From Candidatus Heimdallarchaeota archaeon (lineage in GTDB: Archaea > Asgardarchaeota > Heimdallarchaeia > Hodarchaeales > Hodarchaeaceae), in the NCBI GenBank assembly GCA_020353515.1, contig CP070695.1:3454050-3518049 (forward strand): DNA of 64,000 nucleotides. Direction: 5' to 3'. The notes below the pieces were generated by a model, which saw only the letters and a list, made by a program, of their open reading frames with translations, ran no database searches and was not told the DNA's origin. The position numbers and the translations under genes were made by a program. Positions 18,534 to 27,455 of the stretch are shown piece by piece. Position 1 is the first letter of the stretch. Every line of letters begins with the position of its first letter.

Positions 18534-18625
18534 CAATAAAATCCTTCCTCACATAGTAATAAAAAAATTTTTTAAACACACCAACACTTTTAGCTAACGC
18601 TTTAGCACACACCAGAGTTGAAGTT

Positions 18626-19000
18626 ATGCCATATCGTACACTTCTTAAGAGACTTATGGATAAGCACATTATTACTGGCTTCATTATTCTTGATCCATAC
18701 GGAAATATATACTATCATACAGGTGCTTTTCCTCAAGCTGGTGAGAAAAGTTTCATTGATGGATACTACTTTTTATCAGAATGGGTTACATTTCCTTCTT
18801 CTATTAAATTTACTGGAGTTAAATATAATTCTATACTCAATGCCCATCCAAATTACTGGTGTTTAACTAGTCCTAAGGGGTATGGATCTATTGTCTTACA
18901 GATCTGTAAAAACAAATACTATTTTCTTTGTTATCTAAAGGACGATGATCCATTGGAAGCTCAAATTGAGATTGCGAAAATGGGCGAGCTTTTTACATAA
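18626..19000 (+). CDS. Profilin-like protein (actin-monomer-binding family)
   Basis: 124 residues, within the size range of profilins. After the first strands (TGFIILDPYGNIYYHTGAFPQ) come, in profilin order, a GVKYNSI strand (compare GxKYxxI), a basic glycine turn SPKGYGSIVLQI (compare RGKKGxGGIxI), a strand YYFLCYLK (compare ALxxGIYDE), and a C-terminal helix EAQIEIAKMGELF (compare NMVVERLGDYL). Asgard archaea are known to encode profilins that modulate actin assembly, so this is probably a cytoskeletal protein. The N-terminal helix is short. The phosphohexomutase gene follows after 19 bases. Confidence 0.72.
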   Translation: MPYRTLLKRLMDKHIITGFIILDPYGNIYYHTGAFPQAGEKSFIDGYYFLSEWVTFPSSIKFTGVKYNSILNAHPNYWCLTSPKGYGSIVLQICKNKYYFLCYLKDDDPLEAQIEIAKMGELFT

Positions 19001-19019
19001 AATAATTGAAGGTTTTACT

Positions 19020-20429
19020 ATGGTTGATTCAATGAATTATGACGAGTTAAAACATATATTCCGAGCTTATGATATTAGAGGAGTCTTTAATAAGGAAATC
19101 ACCCCCCAAAATAACTTTCGGATTGGTTTAGCATTTGGTACTTTTTTGAAACTTGAACAGGGATTAAAAGATGAAATCGTTTTTATATCGTATGATATTC
19201 GACAGACCAGTTCTTTATTAGCACAAGCGTTTGCTGCAGGAGTTATGGTTACAGGTATCTCTATTGAATTTTCAGGAGAACCCTTACAATTTGGAGCGTG
19301 TATGTTTACAGCTTGGAAAAGGGAGGCCTTTGCCACAGCATTTATTACTGCGTCTCATTTACCCCCTGAGTGGAATGGGGTGAAATTTTACTATGGCAAT
19401 GGTGTTGGTTTCTCAGAACATGACAATCTAAAAATTCGTGATTATTTTGTTGAGGGAAAATTTTTATCCCCAAAGTGGGATAAAGTAGGACAAATGAGTG
19501 TTACGAATTTAAAAGAGGAATATAAAGAATTTTTAAAAACTAGATTCTCTTTAAAGCGAAAATTAAAAGTAGTTCTTGATTGTGGAAATGGAGCTTCGTG
19601 TCTTTCTGCCCCTATGATTCTCCGTGGTATTGGAATTGAAGTCATTCCTATATTCTGTAATGTAGATCCCAGTTTTCCTAATCGGAGCTCAGAACCCAAT
19701 GAAAAATCGATGAAAATTCTTGCAAAGAAGGTAAGGTCTGAAAGTGCTGATTTTGGAGTCGGTTTTGATGGAGATGGTGATCGTGCTGTTATTGTTGATG
19801 ATAGGGGACGGATCCTTCTAGCGGATATCACTGGCTTGATTTTAGCGAAATTTATGATCAAAGAATCACCTAAGCTAAACCGTATACTTGCCAATGTTGA
19901 ATGCTCATTAGCTTTAGAAAAAGTATTGTCTCCTCCTGCCATCATTGATCGTATTAAGGTTGGACATACGTTTCTAACGGCTGAGGCCCAGAAAAAAGCT
20001 GACACTTTAATTGGAATTGAATCAAGTGGCCATATGGTTTTTCCAAAAATCTATTTTTTTGATGATGCAATGATCATCCCCTTGAAACTCGCGGAAATTC
20101 TTTCAAACCAAGATCAAGCTTTATCAACACTTGTTGATGAGCTTCCAACCTTACATAAAAGAAAAATTGCTGTTTCTTGTCCCGATAAAGTAAAGTTCAA
20201 AGTTATTTCACAATTATTAAGTAATCTCAAATCAAATTATGATAACATAAATCCTATCGATGGTATTGGTATTCCCATTGGGAATGAATCTTGGGTATTA
20301 ATTCGTGCTAGTAATACAGGTCCTAAAATACGGATCACAGTTGAAGCTGAAACAGAGTCACAAGCTGATGACCTATTATCAGAATTTCAGGGTCATTTAG
20401 AAGCTACAATAAATGAATTTATCGTTTAA
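19020..20429 (+). CDS. Phosphomannomutase/phosphoglucomutase (alpha-D-phosphohexomutase)
   Basis: 469 residues from ATG 19020. An upstream in-frame ATG at 18945 would overlap the profilin gene and adds nothing conserved. The order is HIFRAYDIRGVFN (domain 1 start), the phosphoserine loop TASHLPPEWNG with Ser112, the metal loop GFDGDGDR with Asp250/252/254, the sugar-binding loop GIESSGHM, and the C-terminal phosphate loop RASNTGPKIRIT. It interconverts hexose-1- and hexose-6-phosphates for glycan or nucleotide-sugar synthesis. All catalytic elements are present. Confidence 0.92.
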   Translation: MVDSMNYDELKHIFRAYDIRGVFNKEITPQNNFRIGLAFGTFLKLEQGLKDEIVFISYDIRQTSSLLAQAFAAGVMVTGISIEFSGEPLQFGACMFTAWKREAFATAFITASHLPPEWNGVKFYYGNGVGFSEHDNLKIRDYFVEGKFLSPKWDKVGQMSVTNLKEEYKEFLKTRFSLKRKLKVVLDCGNGASCLSAPMILRGIGIEVIPIFCNVDPSFPNRSSEPNEKSMKILAKKVRSESADFGVGFDGDGDRAVIVDDRGRILLADITGLILAKFMIKESPKLNRILANVECSLALEKVLSPPAIIDRIKVGHTFLTAEAQKKADTLIGIESSGHMVFPKIYFFDDAMIIPLKLAEILSNQDQALSTLVDELPTLHKRKIAVSCPDKVKFKVISQLLSNLKSNYDNINPIDGIGIPIGNESWVLIRASNTGPKIRITVEAETESQADDLLSEFQGHLEATINEFIV

Positions 20430-20543
20430 TCAGACAATTGGAAATTGTAAATTTTAAAAATATTATCCTACAAATTGTCTATCTGGAGAAAAACTCTCTC
20501 TTTAGTAAACAAAAGAAAATCAATAAATCAGGAAAGTCATATT

Positions 20544-21242
20544 ATGGCAAAAATAATTGGGATGATCGGTGGAACTGGCCCACAAGGCCAGGGTTTGGCA
20601 TTAAGATGGGGGATGGCGGGAGAATCGGTAATCATGGGATCAAGGCAACAGGAAAAGGCTGATAGAATTTCAGCTGAAGTGAATGAAAAATTAGGAAAAG
20701 ATTTAGTTATTCCCCGAACAAATGAAGCTTGTGTCAAAGAATCAGATATTATTTTGTGTACGACTCCCTTTGACTATATCGTAAAAACTATAACTCCTTT
20801 TATTAAATATTTCACTGCGGATCACATTATTGTGGATGTGACTGTACCTCTGAAACCTTTTGAGAAAGGAAAAATGGTTGATGTTCTACCAGAATTACAG
20901 GATAGTGCAAAAAGTGCAACAGAATTACTACGAAAGGTGATTCCTAGGGAGGTTCCTCTTGTTGGAGCATTTAAAACCTTATCAAACGCAACTTTGCAAG
21001 ATGTTGATCGCTTACCGGTTCTTAACCAAGATGTATTCATTTTTGGCCGTGATAAAGTAGCAAAACACATCATAAAAGAAAAAGCTGCACTAATTAAGAA
21101 TTTAAGACCCGTAGACTCTGGTGGAACACTATCTGCAAGACATGTTGAACGTTTCACCGCTTTCTTAATTGGGCTTAATCGTAGGTACAAAACCCATGAT
21201 TGTGGTTTTAATGTAACAGGTCTTACAGAGCGAGACTGGTAA
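20544..21242 (+). CDS. npdG: NADPH-dependent F420 reductase (F420H2:NADP oxidoreductase)
   Basis: 232 residues from ATG 20544. The N-terminal nucleotide loop GMIGGTGPQGQGLALRW and the NADP-phosphate contact GSRQQEKA are typical of Fno/NpdG. The middle (VDVTVPLKPF, VGAFKTLSNATLQ) and the end (RHVERFTAFLIGLNRRY) match the family. It moves hydride between reduced F420 and NADP, so the organism probably uses coenzyme F420. Upstream in-frame codons back to 20475 look non-coding. The gene faces methyltransferase 3 convergently, six bases apart. Confidence 0.88.
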   Translation: MAKIIGMIGGTGPQGQGLALRWGMAGESVIMGSRQQEKADRISAEVNEKLGKDLVIPRTNEACVKESDIILCTTPFDYIVKTITPFIKYFTADHIIVDVTVPLKPFEKGKMVDVLPELQDSAKSATELLRKVIPREVPLVGAFKTLSNATLQDVDRLPVLNQDVFIFGRDKVAKHIIKEKAALIKNLRPVDSGGTLSARHVERFTAFLIGLNRRYKTHDCGFNVTGLTERDW

Positions 21243-21248
21243 TCATCT

Positions 21249-22904
21249 TTAATTGAACGAATTGTTGATTAATTCTCGTTCTTGATTATTAATTTCATAA
21301 ATTTTGAAGATTTCTAGATTTAAATTATCTAAGCACTTCAATTGGTTGGAACTCGCTTCTTGGATACTCCAAGGCATGTTATGAAGATCTTGTACTTTAT
21401 TTAGTATCTTCGTTTCATGTGATGGTATTTTAATTGGTAAATCTTTCAAAAATTTGATAGGAATCTTTGGAAAGATTGATTTTACAGAGGTGAAACGCTG
21501 CATAAGGTAAAAAGACATTAATTTTGAATTCAATAATGCCTCAAGATAAATTAATTCAGATGGTGGTCTATTAGGTTTTAAAATAATTATGTAGACATCA
21601 CAAACACAAAAATGTTGATTAGGGTCATAGACAGCAATTAATTCATGACCTATTCGTCGAAGCATAAGTTTTGGTTGTAGATATTGGTTGATGTCTTTGA
21701 AAATAGCTTTATTATTTTTGTCAAATCTAATATAGCGAATATTTTTATCCAAACGAAATTTTCTAATAGTTCGCCCCGCTACTAAAGGTACGTACTCTGA
21801 ATTTAGCATATTATCGCTTGTAAGTGGGGATGTGAATCCTAATTCAATACCTCGTGAGATACGAACAATTTTTCCTAAAGGAATAGAATTTTTTTGTATC
21901 TTTTCTAAAATTATCTGAATTCTGTTGTCAGGCGTTGGTAATAATAACTCATATGGATTATCCCGAATCGATTTCTGAATGACTACATTGCCCACTAGAG
22001 GATTATATGGAGAATCTAAGGTATTTTTAATTAGCTCAAATTGAATATTGTTATTATCACGTTCATTTTTATGAGTTCTTCGTTGTAAAACGATAATACA
22101 TGTTTCCACATGAAATCCAGGGAATATTTGACCATCAAAATTGACTATCTTAAGGATTTTTACATTTTGCAATAGAAATTGTCTAATATTTCGATAATGA
22201 TAATTCGTTAGTAGGTTATTAGGGATAATCATCCCTAATAATCCCTTATCCCGCAATAAGCTAATTGATCGCTCAAGAAAAAGAATATAACTTTCAAGCT
22301 CTGGATCAAACGCTTGGTACAGTTTACGGAAAAGAATTTTTTCATTATGTGAGAAGTTAACACCGTAAGGAGGATTACCAAGAATAATATCAAAACCATT
22401 ATTTGAAATTACTTCTGGCCACTCTAAAAACCAATGGAAAGCATGTTTAATTCTTTGAAAATTAATTTCCTTAATGTTATGGGTTGAAATAAAAACACTA
22501 TTGAGCTTATCCAAAGTCCAAGATCTATTCCAACCTTTTGGTGAGGAAAGGAATCCTAATAAAGCATTACCAACCTTAAGAGACAAATCTGAAGGTTTTT
22601 TATCTTTTCTTTCATCAAAATTATTGCAAGCTGATTCAATAGAATCAGGATTGATATCTAGGCCATAACAGCACAAAATTTCCTTCAAATCATCTTTATT
22701 AGAACACTTATGGTAGTTTCTGGAGAAATCGATTAAAAACCGTCCGTCTCCAACCGCTGGATCCAGAATATTTAATTTACCTTTGGCTTGTACTGATTCT
22801 CGAAATTCTATCCAATAGTCAAGAAGTACTTGGACAATGTATGAGATAATCGGAGGTGGTGTTGGAACAGCTCCTAATTTACTTATTGAATCTGTAGTTG
22901 CCAT
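21249..22904 (-). CDS. N6-adenine DNA methyltransferase, solo (methyltransferase 3)
   Basis: 551 residues, one of the shorter members of the set. GAVPTPPPIISYIV stands in for the conserved N-terminal G-x-x-TP segment. Motif I ILDPAVGDG lies at 46-54 and motif IV LGNPPY at 175-180. The C-terminal specificity domain carries LNSKLMSFYLMQRFTSVK and a final helical part. It should transfer methyl groups from SAM to adenine at a sequence of its own. No nuclease domain and no restriction neighbour: it sits between the F420 reductase (convergent) and the aminotransferase (divergent). Confidence 0.85.
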   Translation of the reverse strand: MATTDSISKLGAVPTPPPIISYIVQVLLDYWIEFRESVQAKGKLNILDPAVGDGRFLIDFSRNYHKCSNKDDLKEILCCYGLDINPDSIESACNNFDERKDKKPSDLSLKVGNALLGFLSSPKGWNRSWTLDKLNSVFISTHNIKEINFQRIKHAFHWFLEWPEVISNNGFDIILGNPPYGVNFSHNEKILFRKLYQAFDPELESYILFLERSISLLRDKGLLGMIIPNNLLTNYHYRNIRQFLLQNVKILKIVNFDGQIFPGFHVETCIIVLQRRTHKNERDNNNIQFELIKNTLDSPYNPLVGNVVIQKSIRDNPYELLLPTPDNRIQIILEKIQKNSIPLGKIVRISRGIELGFTSPLTSDNMLNSEYVPLVAGRTIRKFRLDKNIRYIRFDKNNKAIFKDINQYLQPKLMLRRIGHELIAVYDPNQHFCVCDVYIIILKPNRPPSELIYLEALLNSKLMSFYLMQRFTSVKSIFPKIPIKFLKDLPIKIPSHETKILNKVQDLHNMPWSIQEASSNQLKCLDNLNLEIFKIYEINNQERELINNSFN

Positions 22905-23097
22905 ATCTATTCTCCGAAGGATGTTATATCGAATTTTTTTGCAGTTTTTAGTAATTTGAAAACTAAGCTATTTCAGAATCACTTCTAGGGTCAACTTTAA
23001 AAATTTATTAAGATCCTCATAGAATCCTATTGTTTTTTGTTTTTAGTCAGAAATCATAAAAAAATGATAATGATTGATCACAAATAGGATGAAAGGT

Positions 23098-23105
23098 TTT
23101 ATAAA
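23098..23105 (+). promoter_or_regulatory. TATA box, leaderless promoter of the class III aminotransferase
   Basis: TTTATAAA is centred about 22-25 bases before the ATG at 23123. At archaeal spacing transcription would begin at or next to that ATG, so the mRNA is probably leaderless. This favours ATG 23123 over GTG 23114. Confidence 0.5.
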
Positions 23106-23122
23106 TTCTTAATGTGAGTAAG

Positions 23123-24496
23123 ATGAAGTTTGAAGAGTTCAGTCTTGCAGAAGCACCAAAAATTAAGGGTGATCTTCCAGGTATTAAGTCTAAAATGATC
23201 CTTAAGCGGCAAAGGGAGATTGAAGGAAGTGCACTCTCTTATCCGCTCGGATTGCCAATTGTTATGGAAGAGGGAAGAGGTGCAACAGTGAAAGATGTTG
23301 ATGGTAATGTATTTATTGATTTTTTTGCCGGAGCAGGGGTTTTAGCACTCGGTCACTGTAATCCTATTATCCTAGAAGCAGTGAAAAAACAACAAAACAA
23401 GATTACACATACCCTAGATTTTCCAACTGAAATTAGACTTGAATTGATCGAAAATTTAAGAAAAATTATGCCTGGTACCCTGAAAGACAGTGTAAAAGTT
23501 CAATTTGGGGGCCCAACGGGATCTGATGCTGTAGAAAGCGCTATTAAACTGGCTAAATACAATACAGGTCGTCATGCTTTGATCGCGTTTGAGGGTGGTT
23601 ATCATGGAATGACTGCCACTGCATGTTCCCTAACTTCTGGAAAATTCTGGAAGGAGAAATACCTTCCTATGATTTCAGAAGTTCATTTTATCCCTTATGC
23701 CTATTGTTATCGTTGTTCTCTTGGTAAAACTAGGGAGAACTGTGAATTTGAATGTGCAGCATTTTATGAACATGTACTCGAAGATCCACATTCTGGTGTA
23801 GTTCAACCAGCAGCAGCAATTATTGAACCTATTCAAGGGGAAGGGGGATCCATTGTACCTCCAGACGAATATATTAAGAGAATAAGTGAAATTAGCAGAT
23901 CTTATAATGTTCCAATAATATTTGATGAAATTCAAGCTGGTTTCTGCAGAACGGGAGAGATTTTCTCTTTTCAACATGCAAAAGCATCTCCAGATATTAT
24001 AACATTGTCTAAAGCTTTGGGTGGCGGATTTCCTCTCTCAGCCATTGCTTATAGAGAAGATCTCGATGTGTGGGGAAAAGCAGCTCATATAGGAACTTTT
24101 CGAGGGAATGTAACGGCAATGGCTGCTGGGGTGGCTTCCATACAATTTTTTATTGAACATAATATCAATAATCATGTAAATGAAGTTGGATCTTACATAC
24201 TTAATGAATTAAAAACATTAGAGATTAGCTCTAATATTGTTGGAGATGTACGAGGCAAAGGACTTATGCTTGGTGTGGAATTTGTTGAAAATAAAGAAAC
24301 AAAAAAGCCTGCAACAGAGATAGCAGCTAGAGTGAGAGAAGAAAGCTTTATTCGAGGTATACTACTAGAAATTGGAGGCCATTACAATAATGTGGCGAGA
24401 TTCTTACCCCCCTTAATCATAACCAAAGAATTAGCAGGAATTGGAGTACAAATTTTTGAAGAAGCAGTAAATAAGGTCGAGAAAGACATCCACTAA
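23123..24496 (+). CDS. Class III PLP-dependent aminotransferase (4-aminobutyrate/ornithine type)
   Basis: About 457 residues. Class III landmarks are FIDFFAGAGVLALGH, a GGPTGSDAVESAIKLA glycine loop, EGGYHGMTA, the IIEPIQGEGG strand, IFDEIQAGFCRTG, and LSKALGGGFPLSA with the PLP lysine. A four-cysteine insertion CYRCSLGKTRENCEFEC near residues 195-211 resembles that of several archaeal enzymes of this class and may bind metal. It transfers an omega-amino group to 2-oxoglutarate; the exact substrate is not decided. Its stop overlaps by four bases the end of the convergent peptidase gene. Confidence 0.88.
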   Translation: MKFEEFSLAEAPKIKGDLPGIKSKMILKRQREIEGSALSYPLGLPIVMEEGRGATVKDVDGNVFIDFFAGAGVLALGHCNPIILEAVKKQQNKITHTLDFPTEIRLELIENLRKIMPGTLKDSVKVQFGGPTGSDAVESAIKLAKYNTGRHALIAFEGGYHGMTATACSLTSGKFWKEKYLPMISEVHFIPYAYCYRCSLGKTRENCEFECAAFYEHVLEDPHSGVVQPAAAIIEPIQGEGGSIVPPDEYIKRISEISRSYNVPIIFDEIQAGFCRTGEIFSFQHAKASPDIITLSKALGGGFPLSAIAYREDLDVWGKAAHIGTFRGNVTAMAAGVASIQFFIEHNINNHVNEVGSYILNELKTLEISSNIVGDVRGKGLMLGVEFVENKETKKPATEIAARVREESFIRGILLEIGGHYNNVARFLPPLIITKELAGIGVQIFEEAVNKVEKDIH

Positions 24497-25686
24497 CTTT
24501 CTCCCCAAAGTTTAATGAATTGTGAATAGAATTCCATGGCTTTCACTAGGTGTTCAGTAGGAACCTGATCCTCTGTAGTGTGAGCAAATTTATCATCTCC
24601 AGGTCCAAACCCAATAGTAGGAATATTAAAAATTCCTTTGGTAGCTACTCCATTCGTTGAAAAACGCCAGTAATATAACTCAGGACTGCTATCAAATTGC
24701 ACTTCAAAAGTTTTAATTGCGATTTGAACTAAAGGATGGGATTCTTCCATATACCATGAAGGATAGTACGCTTTTACAGGATAGATAATTCCATCCTTGC
24801 TTTGATATTTGTGTTCTGGGACATATACATCTGCCTTAGATCTTCTTACAGAATCTAAAGATTTAATTTCATTGAGAACACTCTCTTCTGAATCTTCAGA
24901 TGTTAATCTTCTATCTATATGAATTGTTGAGCTATCAGCAGTGGCATTAATGGAAGGGGAAGTTGAGCAAATATCAGTAACAGATACATTTCCTTTACCA
25001 AAAATTGGATCAACTTTGAGCCCAGAGTCCATTTTTTCAATGTCCAAAATTATTGGGGCTATCTTATAAATAGCGTTATTTCCGAGTTCTGGAGCTGCAC
25101 CATGGCTTGAAATACCAGTTGCATGGATTTTCACATCGGCTCTACCCCGGTGACCAATAGCAACGTTTAAATTAGAAGGTTCACTGAGAATAACAGCATC
25201 TGGTATCAGTTTGTCTTCTTTAATAATATATTGCCAGTTTAATCCTTCATAAATTTCCTCTTGAACAGAAGCAACAATATAGAGTGTAATATCCTCTGGA
25301 ATTCCAGTTTCTTTTATTATATTTCCAGTGTAGATAACCGAGGCAAGTCCACCTTTTTGATCACATGCCCCTCGTCCGAATATAATGCCATCTTCGAATT
25401 TTCCTTTGAAAGGATTATATTCCCAGCTTTGAGGATCTCCAACTTCGACTGTATCTACATGTCCATCAATGGCTAGGATTTTTTCTCCTGATCCTATTTT
25501 TCCCAGTAAATTACCCATACCATCAACTTGAATATCATCATAGCCAATTTTTTCCATTTCTTTTTTTATTCGTGTAATAACTTTGACTTCATTTCCTGTT
25601 GTAGAAGGGATAGCAATCAATTCCCTGGTAAAGTCTGTAACTGTCTGTTTAAGGGATTTAGCTGCGTTTTTTATCTTAGTCTTCAT
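24493..25686 (-). CDS. M20-family metallopeptidase/deacylase (ArgE/DapE/YgeY-like)
   Basis: 397 residues. Zinc ligands and catalytic residues of family M20 are visible: DGHVDTVEVG (His76, Asp78), GRGACDQKGG (Asp109) and ASVQEEIYEG (Glu143 as base, Glu144 as ligand). SEPSN follows, and HTTEDQVP near the end gives the last histidine. A lid domain (about 180-300) with GHRGRADVKIHATGISSHGA is present. It hydrolyses an N-acyl or peptide bond of a small substrate; YgeY-like enzymes are the closest pattern. Possibly linked to the neighbouring aminotransferase in amino-acid breakdown. Confidence 0.85.
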   Translation of the reverse strand: MKTKIKNAAKSLKQTVTDFTRELIAIPSTTGNEVKVITRIKKEMEKIGYDDIQVDGMGNLLGKIGSGEKILAIDGHVDTVEVGDPQSWEYNPFKGKFEDGIIFGRGACDQKGGLASVIYTGNIIKETGIPEDITLYIVASVQEEIYEGLNWQYIIKEDKLIPDAVILSEPSNLNVAIGHRGRADVKIHATGISSHGAAPELGNNAIYKIAPIILDIEKMDSGLKVDPIFGKGNVSVTDICSTSPSINATADSSTIHIDRRLTSEDSEESVLNEIKSLDSVRRSKADVYVPEHKYQSKDGIIYPVKAYYPSWYMEESHPLVQIAIKTFEVQFDSSPELYYWRFSTNGVATKGIFNIPTIGFGPGDDKFAHTTEDQVPTEHLVKAMEFYSQFIKLWGES

Positions 25687-26095
25687 GATTATTACCTAGA
25701 TAATCCATTCTTCATTAACCTGTTCACATTTCATATTTGTAGAAGTTACACATGCTTTTTTATTGATCGACTTGATAACTTATCCTTTGTACTCTCATGT
25801 ATAATACTATGAATTCTTCTATTAATAGGGAATAGTGCAAGTGACTTTAGATCTACCTATTAAATCCAATAACTATTTATAGCTGATTTAGGTAAAAATA
25901 CCTAGCATAGCCTAGTACTTAGATATTAAGTAAAAATCATATAACAATAGATTAAGATGAACATGAAGAATTATTAGTATAAGATTGAGTATTATCTGTA
26001 TAGAAATACGGGTAATATATCATTAAAGGTATATCAATTCTATAATCTATAAGATAACCCAACTGAAAGGGATTTAATGAATCGAGGTCGAAAAA
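25687..26095. other. Intergenic region between divergent genes
   Basis: About 410 AT-rich bases holding the promoters of the peptidase (minus) and the DENN-like gene (plus). No RNA gene or conserved small frame seen. A TATA-like CTATAAGA occurs at 26047-26054 and a GAGGT motif at 26084-26088 before the TTG start at 26096. Confidence 0.5.
26047..26054 (+). promoter_or_regulatory. Candidate TATA box for the longin-DENN gene
   Basis: CTATAAGA would place transcription start near 26075, about 20 bases before the TTG start codon. The short leader contains GAGGT (26084-26088) at proper distance from the TTG. Confidence 0.4.
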
Positions 26096-27196
26096 TTGCA
26101 GAATGATGTAATTTTCTCGGTATTTGACCGCAAAAAAGGCCCAGTTATTTTATATTCTTCGTTAGATTCTCCAGACAGCTCGAAGAGGGTCGCTGTGAGA
26201 TCTTTTATAGCTATTGGCGCAATGGAGGAGCAAGCAGATCTAAGCGGTAAACATGCTGTAGTACCTCTACCAGCTCTTAATAAAATAGCATTTTATTACA
26301 TGTTCAAAGTAGATCGGAAAGAAAAGAGTGATGAATCACCTCTATGGGCTACAATCGGATATATGAATGAGAGTACTGAATCGATTGATTTTTATCGCAC
26401 TCTACCAATTATACAAGAAAATATCCAAAAAATTGTTGAATTAATTCAGCTAAACTTTTCGTACTCTGATCAAGACAATACGTTGAATAGAGTAATCATT
26501 GAATCCATTTCATCTCTCCAGACCCTTCAAGAAGAAACAGTAAAACCTACTCCTATCTATGAACCACCTGGAACTGTGCCACAAGAATCAGTTACAGGAA
26601 TTACTTTTGAGGATTTCAAAGTTGGCGATCTTTCCTTTCTTTTTGAGTACTTTCCTGAAGATCTTGACAAAGTGATTTATGCGCTTCTGCTAGAAGAACC
26701 CGTATTAATTATTGGTGATATTAGAGATATAGTCCAGAAGGTCGTTGCGTCTCTTGAATATCTTGTTCCTCATAGGTTACTTACAAAGAAGTATCTGACT
26801 AATTACATTGATCCTAAAGGTAGTGACATACTGATCTGTTCCTCTCATGTTAATTTCTTGAAAAAATACAAAAATTTCGTAAATGTTAATGTCGATAAAC
26901 GTAAGGTAGATTCAAAAATAAAAGGAGTTCCTTCGATTAACGATCTAATTAATACTCTTCAAATTGCCCCTAAAGAAACACAGACTACTCTGATCAAAAC
27001 TTATGTTGACAAGCTCCTTGCTAAAGCAGCTGAACTTATGGAGCTCTGTGAACCGGAGCAAATAAGTAAAGAGGAGATTCGTAGTTTTCGAGGTGACTTA
27101 AAGGGCGATGAACTAAATGTTGTTATTGCTTTAGTGCGAAAATATGCTCCGCAATTTGAAGATAAACTGTTCTATTTTGCTAGATCGTTAATATGA
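26096..27196 (+). CDS. Longin plus DENN-like domain protein (putative small-GTPase regulator)
   Basis: 366 residues. Residues 1-120 (FSVFDRKKGPVILYSSLD... RSFIAIGAMEE... ENIQKIVELIQ) have a longin-like strand-strand-helix order. After a proline-rich linker (150-168), residues 178-275 follow the core DENN pattern: DLDKVIYALLLEEPVLIIGD, a helix, LVPHRLLTKKYL, then GSDILICSSH and a final strand with VNVNVDKRKV. This matches the order ALLLERR(I/V)-YPF/W-PVLP-FLIGVHSS-VVVDLD in eukaryotic DENN proteins, which act as GTPase exchange factors or form FLCN/NPRL-type complexes. A helical end (280-366) could be dDENN. Start TTG 26096 has a GAGGT site. Assignment is by pattern only. Confidence 0.55.
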   Translation: MQNDVIFSVFDRKKGPVILYSSLDSPDSSKRVAVRSFIAIGAMEEQADLSGKHAVVPLPALNKIAFYYMFKVDRKEKSDESPLWATIGYMNESTESIDFYRTLPIIQENIQKIVELIQLNFSYSDQDNTLNRVIIESISSLQTLQEETVKPTPIYEPPGTVPQESVTGITFEDFKVGDLSFLFEYFPEDLDKVIYALLLEEPVLIIGDIRDIVQKVVASLEYLVPHRLLTKKYLTNYIDPKGSDILICSSHVNFLKKYKNFVNVNVDKRKVDSKIKGVPSINDLINTLQIAPKETQTTLIKTYVDKLLAKAAELMELCEPEQISKEEIRSFRGDLKGDELNVVIALVRKYAPQFEDKLFYFARSLI

Positions 27197-27455
27197 TTTA
27201 TTTCCTAATAATGATTGATAGAATTGCGAATTTCCTATGATTATATTGTTATTTGTCTTGAATTTCTATTCAGTTATCTGTTTATCATTTTTTAGGACTC
27301 CAAGCTAATTGAAGTAATGTTTATTATTATAGGAGAAGGAAAATTACATCCTACTGGGCTTTTCTTGGAGATATCGTACAATATATAAAATTACATATAA
27401 AGATCAAATTAATTATAAAGAGGAATAATGAAATTAATCAAAGGTTGATTATTAG

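Noticed and set aside
18945..19019. Extension of the phosphohexomutase to an upstream ATG
   Set aside because: It would overlap the profilin gene and adds 25 residues without family similarity; ATG 19020 fits the usual N-terminus.
19442..20005. 187-codon frame on the minus strand within the phosphohexomutase gene
   Set aside because: It is fully antisense to a conserved enzyme, has no recognisable motif and is explained by the codon use of the real gene.
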